Source: an uncultured Flavobacteriales bacterium
Lineage (GTDB): Bacteria > Bacteroidota > Bacteroidia > Flavobacteriales_D > Sanyastnellaceae
NCBI GenBank assembly: GCA_913057815.1
Contig: CAJXOV010000089.1
Span: 1 to 7,919, forward strand
Length of the DNA stretch: 7,919 nucleotides
Reading direction: 5' to 3'
This document shows, in pieces, positions 5,374 through 7,919 of this stretch (its first letter is position 1; each line of letters opens with the position of its first letter). Both the position numbers and the translations under genes were made by a program. The notes beneath the pieces were generated by a model that saw only the letters and a program-made list of their open reading frames with translations, did not search any database and was not told where the DNA came from.

Positions 5374-7896
5374 ATGTTATTCAGCCTCATTAATAGAAGT
5401 TCTTTTTTTAGACTAATCGTTTGCATAGGATGCATTACGTTTTTATTATCACCTCAAAACAGCTTTAGTCAACTGACAGAAATAGTTGTAGATGAAACTG
5501 AGCTATCAGGCTTGTTTGGTCAGCAAAACTTTGACGGATATACAAACTACAGACTGTTTGCCCAGGTTGAAAACCCTACAGATGAGGTAAACAGGGTGAT
5601 AGGAGATGCCAGCTGCCCTCTAAATGTTAGCAGCGATGCTCCTTTTTTTATCAGCTCAGCGATGTTTGGTAATCAGCCAGTTGGAGGTAATATTAATTCT
5701 TTTTTATTCGGTTTTTTACAAGATGTGAAATACTCTTCGGTATTTGCAATTGGAACTGGAGCAAGTGGGTTTCTTGGTGTGTTTAATGAAGACGATAGTG
5801 ATGGATCTTTACATGCATCATACGGGAGTAGTGACGGTCTACTAGGAGTCCAAAGTGAATTGAACCCAGTAACTTTATTGGCTGCTGCTGGAGAAGAATG
5901 GTGGACAGGGTTTCAAAGTGATGGAGCTTCTATTGATATTAATAGTACAAGTGGAGGAGCGTGGTTTTGCGTAGGTGGAGTTAATTCATTAGGAGTAGGA
6001 GTTAATAATTCTGTAATGCTAGGCTCGTTTACTACAAACGGGTCTTTCTCTTATAATATTTCTGTAGGAACATATGAGAGTGCAGGCACAATTGACTACA
6101 TGTATTGTGACTCTAATATTCCTGGGTTAACCTTCATGTCTAACTTGTGTACTTCGGTTACTGCTTGTAATTATAACCCTGATGCTATAGAGGATGATGG
6201 TTCTTGTGTTTATCCTGGTGACTCTTGTAATGATGCCAATTCTCAAACGGTTAATGACACCTATACTTCGGCATGTGACTGTGAAGGAGAGCTTACCGGC
6301 TGTATGAATGTTGTAGCATGCAATTTTGAACCATTAGCTGTTATAGATGATGGATCTTGTTCATTACCTGGCGATTCTTGTAGTGATGCCAATTCTCAAA
6401 CAGTTAATGACACTTATACTTCGGCATGTGATTGTGAAGGAGAGCTTACCGGCTGTATGAATGTTGTAGCCTGTAATTTTGAGCCATTGGCTATTATTGA
6501 TGATGAGTCATGTTTGTTTGAAGGAAATTCATGTAGTCAAGAATCTGGAGTTATTAATTCTTTGTGCCAATGTTCTTACAACCTTTCTGGCTATGTTTTT
6601 CTAGATGATAATTACGATGGTCTTCCAGATGAAGCAGTATTTATTCCATTTCAAACAGTAACACTTGAACCTTTAGGGCTTCAAATTATCACCGATGATT
6701 TTGGGTTTTTCAACTTCGGCCCTATAGAACCGGGTCAATATACTCTTTCAGTAAATTATACTTCTGAATGGACTGCATACACTACGCCTCAGTCTTATAC
6801 CATAAGTGTACCACTGTCCAATGCAGCTCCTTATTATTTTGGGGTAACCAACGAAGATACTCCTGACCCGACTGGCTGTGTCGATTTTTATCAGTGGGGA
6901 GGAGGAGTTCCGTGTAATGATCAGTTAGGATATAACATCTGTTACAGAAACATGAGCCCTTACCCTATAAGTGGTTTAATAAAAATAGAGTTAGACGATT
7001 TGTTATCCTATAATTACTCGTACCCACCTGCTGAAAACATTGATGGCCAGGTAATTTCTTGGACTTTCGAAAATTTAGGAAGTTGGGATATGTATTTTGA
7101 TGATATTGTTGTAAATACTCCATCCGAATTGAATATCGGAGAGTTTATGACTAGTACAGCTACTATGTATGCTGATATCGATGGAGAACTCATCCAACTA
7201 TTCCAAAAAATAATTACCCAAGAAGTCACCTGTGCTTATGACCCTAATGACATCACCGGTATTCCCGAAGGATATACTGATGACCACTTGGTATTACCAG
7301 ACACTAGAATGGAATATTTAATTAGATTCCAAAACACAGGAAATGCACCAGCAGGAACAGTAATGGTGGTAGATTCTTTAGATGAAGATATGGATTTTAG
7401 CACTTTCCAATTAGTAGCCAATAGCCATAGTGTAATGACTACTATCGATGAAAACGGAAGAGTAGAATTCTTATTTGAAGACATCAATTTACCAGATAGT
7501 ATAGCAGATGAACCAGGCAGTCATGGGATGATCTCTTATAAAATAGATTTCATAGATAATATAGAAATCGGAGAAGAAGTAAATCAAACAGGTTATATCT
7601 ATTTCGATAATAATCCACCTGTGATAACAAACACTACTTGGCATACAGCACATGAGTGTGGGGGAGAATCTAATTTCGAGTTGTCAGCCACTGAAATTTG
7701 TATAGGTGAAGAAGTATCTATGACGAGCTTAAATCCATTAGTAGAAGATTACCAATGGAATATAGAAAGTACTTCGGCTAGCACGGTTTCAGAGTATAGC
7801 CAGGTTTTTACAGAAGAAGGAGAATACATTATTCAATTTATAGCAGAAAACCCCTTGTGTAATGAAAGCAGCATGCAAATGTTAAATGTATATGAA
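5374..7896 (+). CDS. Paralogous exported Cys-rich multidomain protein, 3' end cut off by the contig end
   Basis: This is the first 841 residues of a protein whose C-terminus is missing; the open frame continues into adapter, so the apparent last six residues (LSLIHI) are artificial. Residues 1-32 are a Sec signal peptide with likely cleavage S-F-S|Q33. Residues 34-230 are the N-terminal domain shared with the previous gene (FDGYTNYR, NPTDEV, GAWF, GVGVNNSV at 207-214). Three Cys-rich units occupy 258-400, two of them nearly identical. An SdrD-B/CarbopepD-like domain is at 404-493 (DDNYDG), a CVDFYQWG block at 502-619, a DUF7619-like domain at 621-764 and a PKD-like domain from 765 to the cut. 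It lacks the CUB-like, pre-peptidase-C-like and LYDSFGDGG domains of its neighbour. From CVDFYQWG onward it aligns to the first protein almost without gaps. By that homology the missing part should hold the rest of the PKD-like domain and probably a T9SS sorting signal, but that is not seen. The preceding terminator argues for its own promoter. Confidence 0.92.
6145..6573 (+). repeat. Cys-rich repeat units of the second large protein
   Basis: Residues 258-400 form three full two-part units. Half A segments start at 258 (LCTSVTACNYN), 309 (GCMNVVACNFE) and 360 (same sequence). Each is followed by a half B with GxSC and CxC. Every unit has six cysteines. Unlike in the neighbouring protein, no globular domain interrupts the run, and the block leads straight to the SdrD-B/CarbopepD-like domain. 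Confidence 0.88.
6232..6513 (+). repeat. Tandem direct DNA repeat, period 153 bases
   Basis: Copy 1 starts at 6232 and copy 2 at 6385, both beginning GATGCCAATTCTCAAAC, giving a 153-base (51-codon) period in frame. The first 36 codons encode identical residues in both copies with seven silent base differences (for example ACG/ACA, GAC/GAT, TGC/TGT, TTA/TTG). Divergence rises after that. This is a fairly recent in-frame duplication of one Cys-rich unit. Confidence 0.9.
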
Positions 7897-7919
7897 CTGT
7901 CTCTTATACACATCTGACG
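7897..7919 (-). other. Untrimmed Nextera Read 1 adapter, reverse complement
   Basis: CTGTCTCTTATACACATCT (7897-7915) is the reverse complement of the 19-base Tn5 mosaic end. The following GACG (7916-7919) matches the start of the reverse-complemented Read 1 overhang; a Read 2 adapter would continue CCGAG. Genomic sequence therefore stops at base 7896. Confidence 0.97.

Noticed and set aside
5374..5433. Lipoprotein signal with CIGC at residues 17-20
   Set aside because: The Cys residues sit inside the hydrophobic core with no proper lipobox position; S-F-S|Q at 30-33 is a better signal peptidase I site.
6145..6573. CRISPR-like repeat array
   Set aside because: The periodicity is 153 bases, in frame, coding and diverging at third codon positions, so it is a protein repeat.
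7014..7487. Minus-strand frames of 71 and 83 residues in the second large gene
   Set aside because: They are antisense shadows of the CVDFYQWG and DUF7619-like coding region.
1..7919. Terminal inverted repeats suggesting a transposon or linear element
   Set aside because: The repeats are exact Nextera mosaic ends with Read 1 overhang and index; there is no transposase gene in the window.

Overview
The window is a 7.8 kb piece of bacterial DNA, bases 49-7896, flanked on both sides by untrimmed Illumina Nextera (Tn5) adapter. The source is almost certainly a member of the Bacteroidota, most likely a marine Flavobacteriales (Cryomorphaceae/Crocinitomicaceae-like). The grounds are AT-rich DNA, starts without Shine-Dalgarno sequences, a type IX secretion (T9SS) type A sorting domain on the first giant secreted protein, and Cys-rich 'GCxDxxACNYN...DDGSC' repeats that I recall from large exported proteins of that group. 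Placement below phylum is inference.

Layout. Bases 1-48 are adapter (P5 tail, i5 index, Read 1 sequence). Bases 49-131 are a short leader that may hold the last codons of an upstream gene. Bases 132-554 encode a complete RidA-family protein resembling the 2-aminomuconate deaminase subgroup. Bases 555-733 are a noncoding gap. Bases 734-5266 encode a complete 1510-residue exported multidomain protein, closed by a strong intrinsic terminator at 5284-5314. Bases 5374-7896 encode the first 841 residues of a paralogue cut off by the contig end. Bases 7897-7919 are adapter again.

The two large proteins share one architecture: Sec signal peptide, an approximately 200-residue N-terminal domain with no family name I can give, Cys-rich repeats, a carboxypeptidase-like/SdrD-B-like beta domain, a conserved block starting CVDFYQWG, a DUF7619-like 'RFQNTGN...DSL' domain, and a PKD-like domain. 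The first also has an Ig-like domain and a T9SS type A C-terminal signal; the second presumably had these beyond the cut. They are likely a tandem pair of surface-anchored or secreted adhesin/matrix-type proteins of unknown ligand. The terminator between them suggests separate transcription. No functional link between RidA and the pair is visible.

The most interesting features are a near-total absence of Lys and Arg across about 1000 residues of the first protein, a cysteine-parity pattern in the repeats, and the contrast between diverged N-terminal and nearly identical C-terminal parts of the two paralogues. I see no phage, CRISPR, transposon, tRNA or rRNA, and no evidence of a defence or mobile system.
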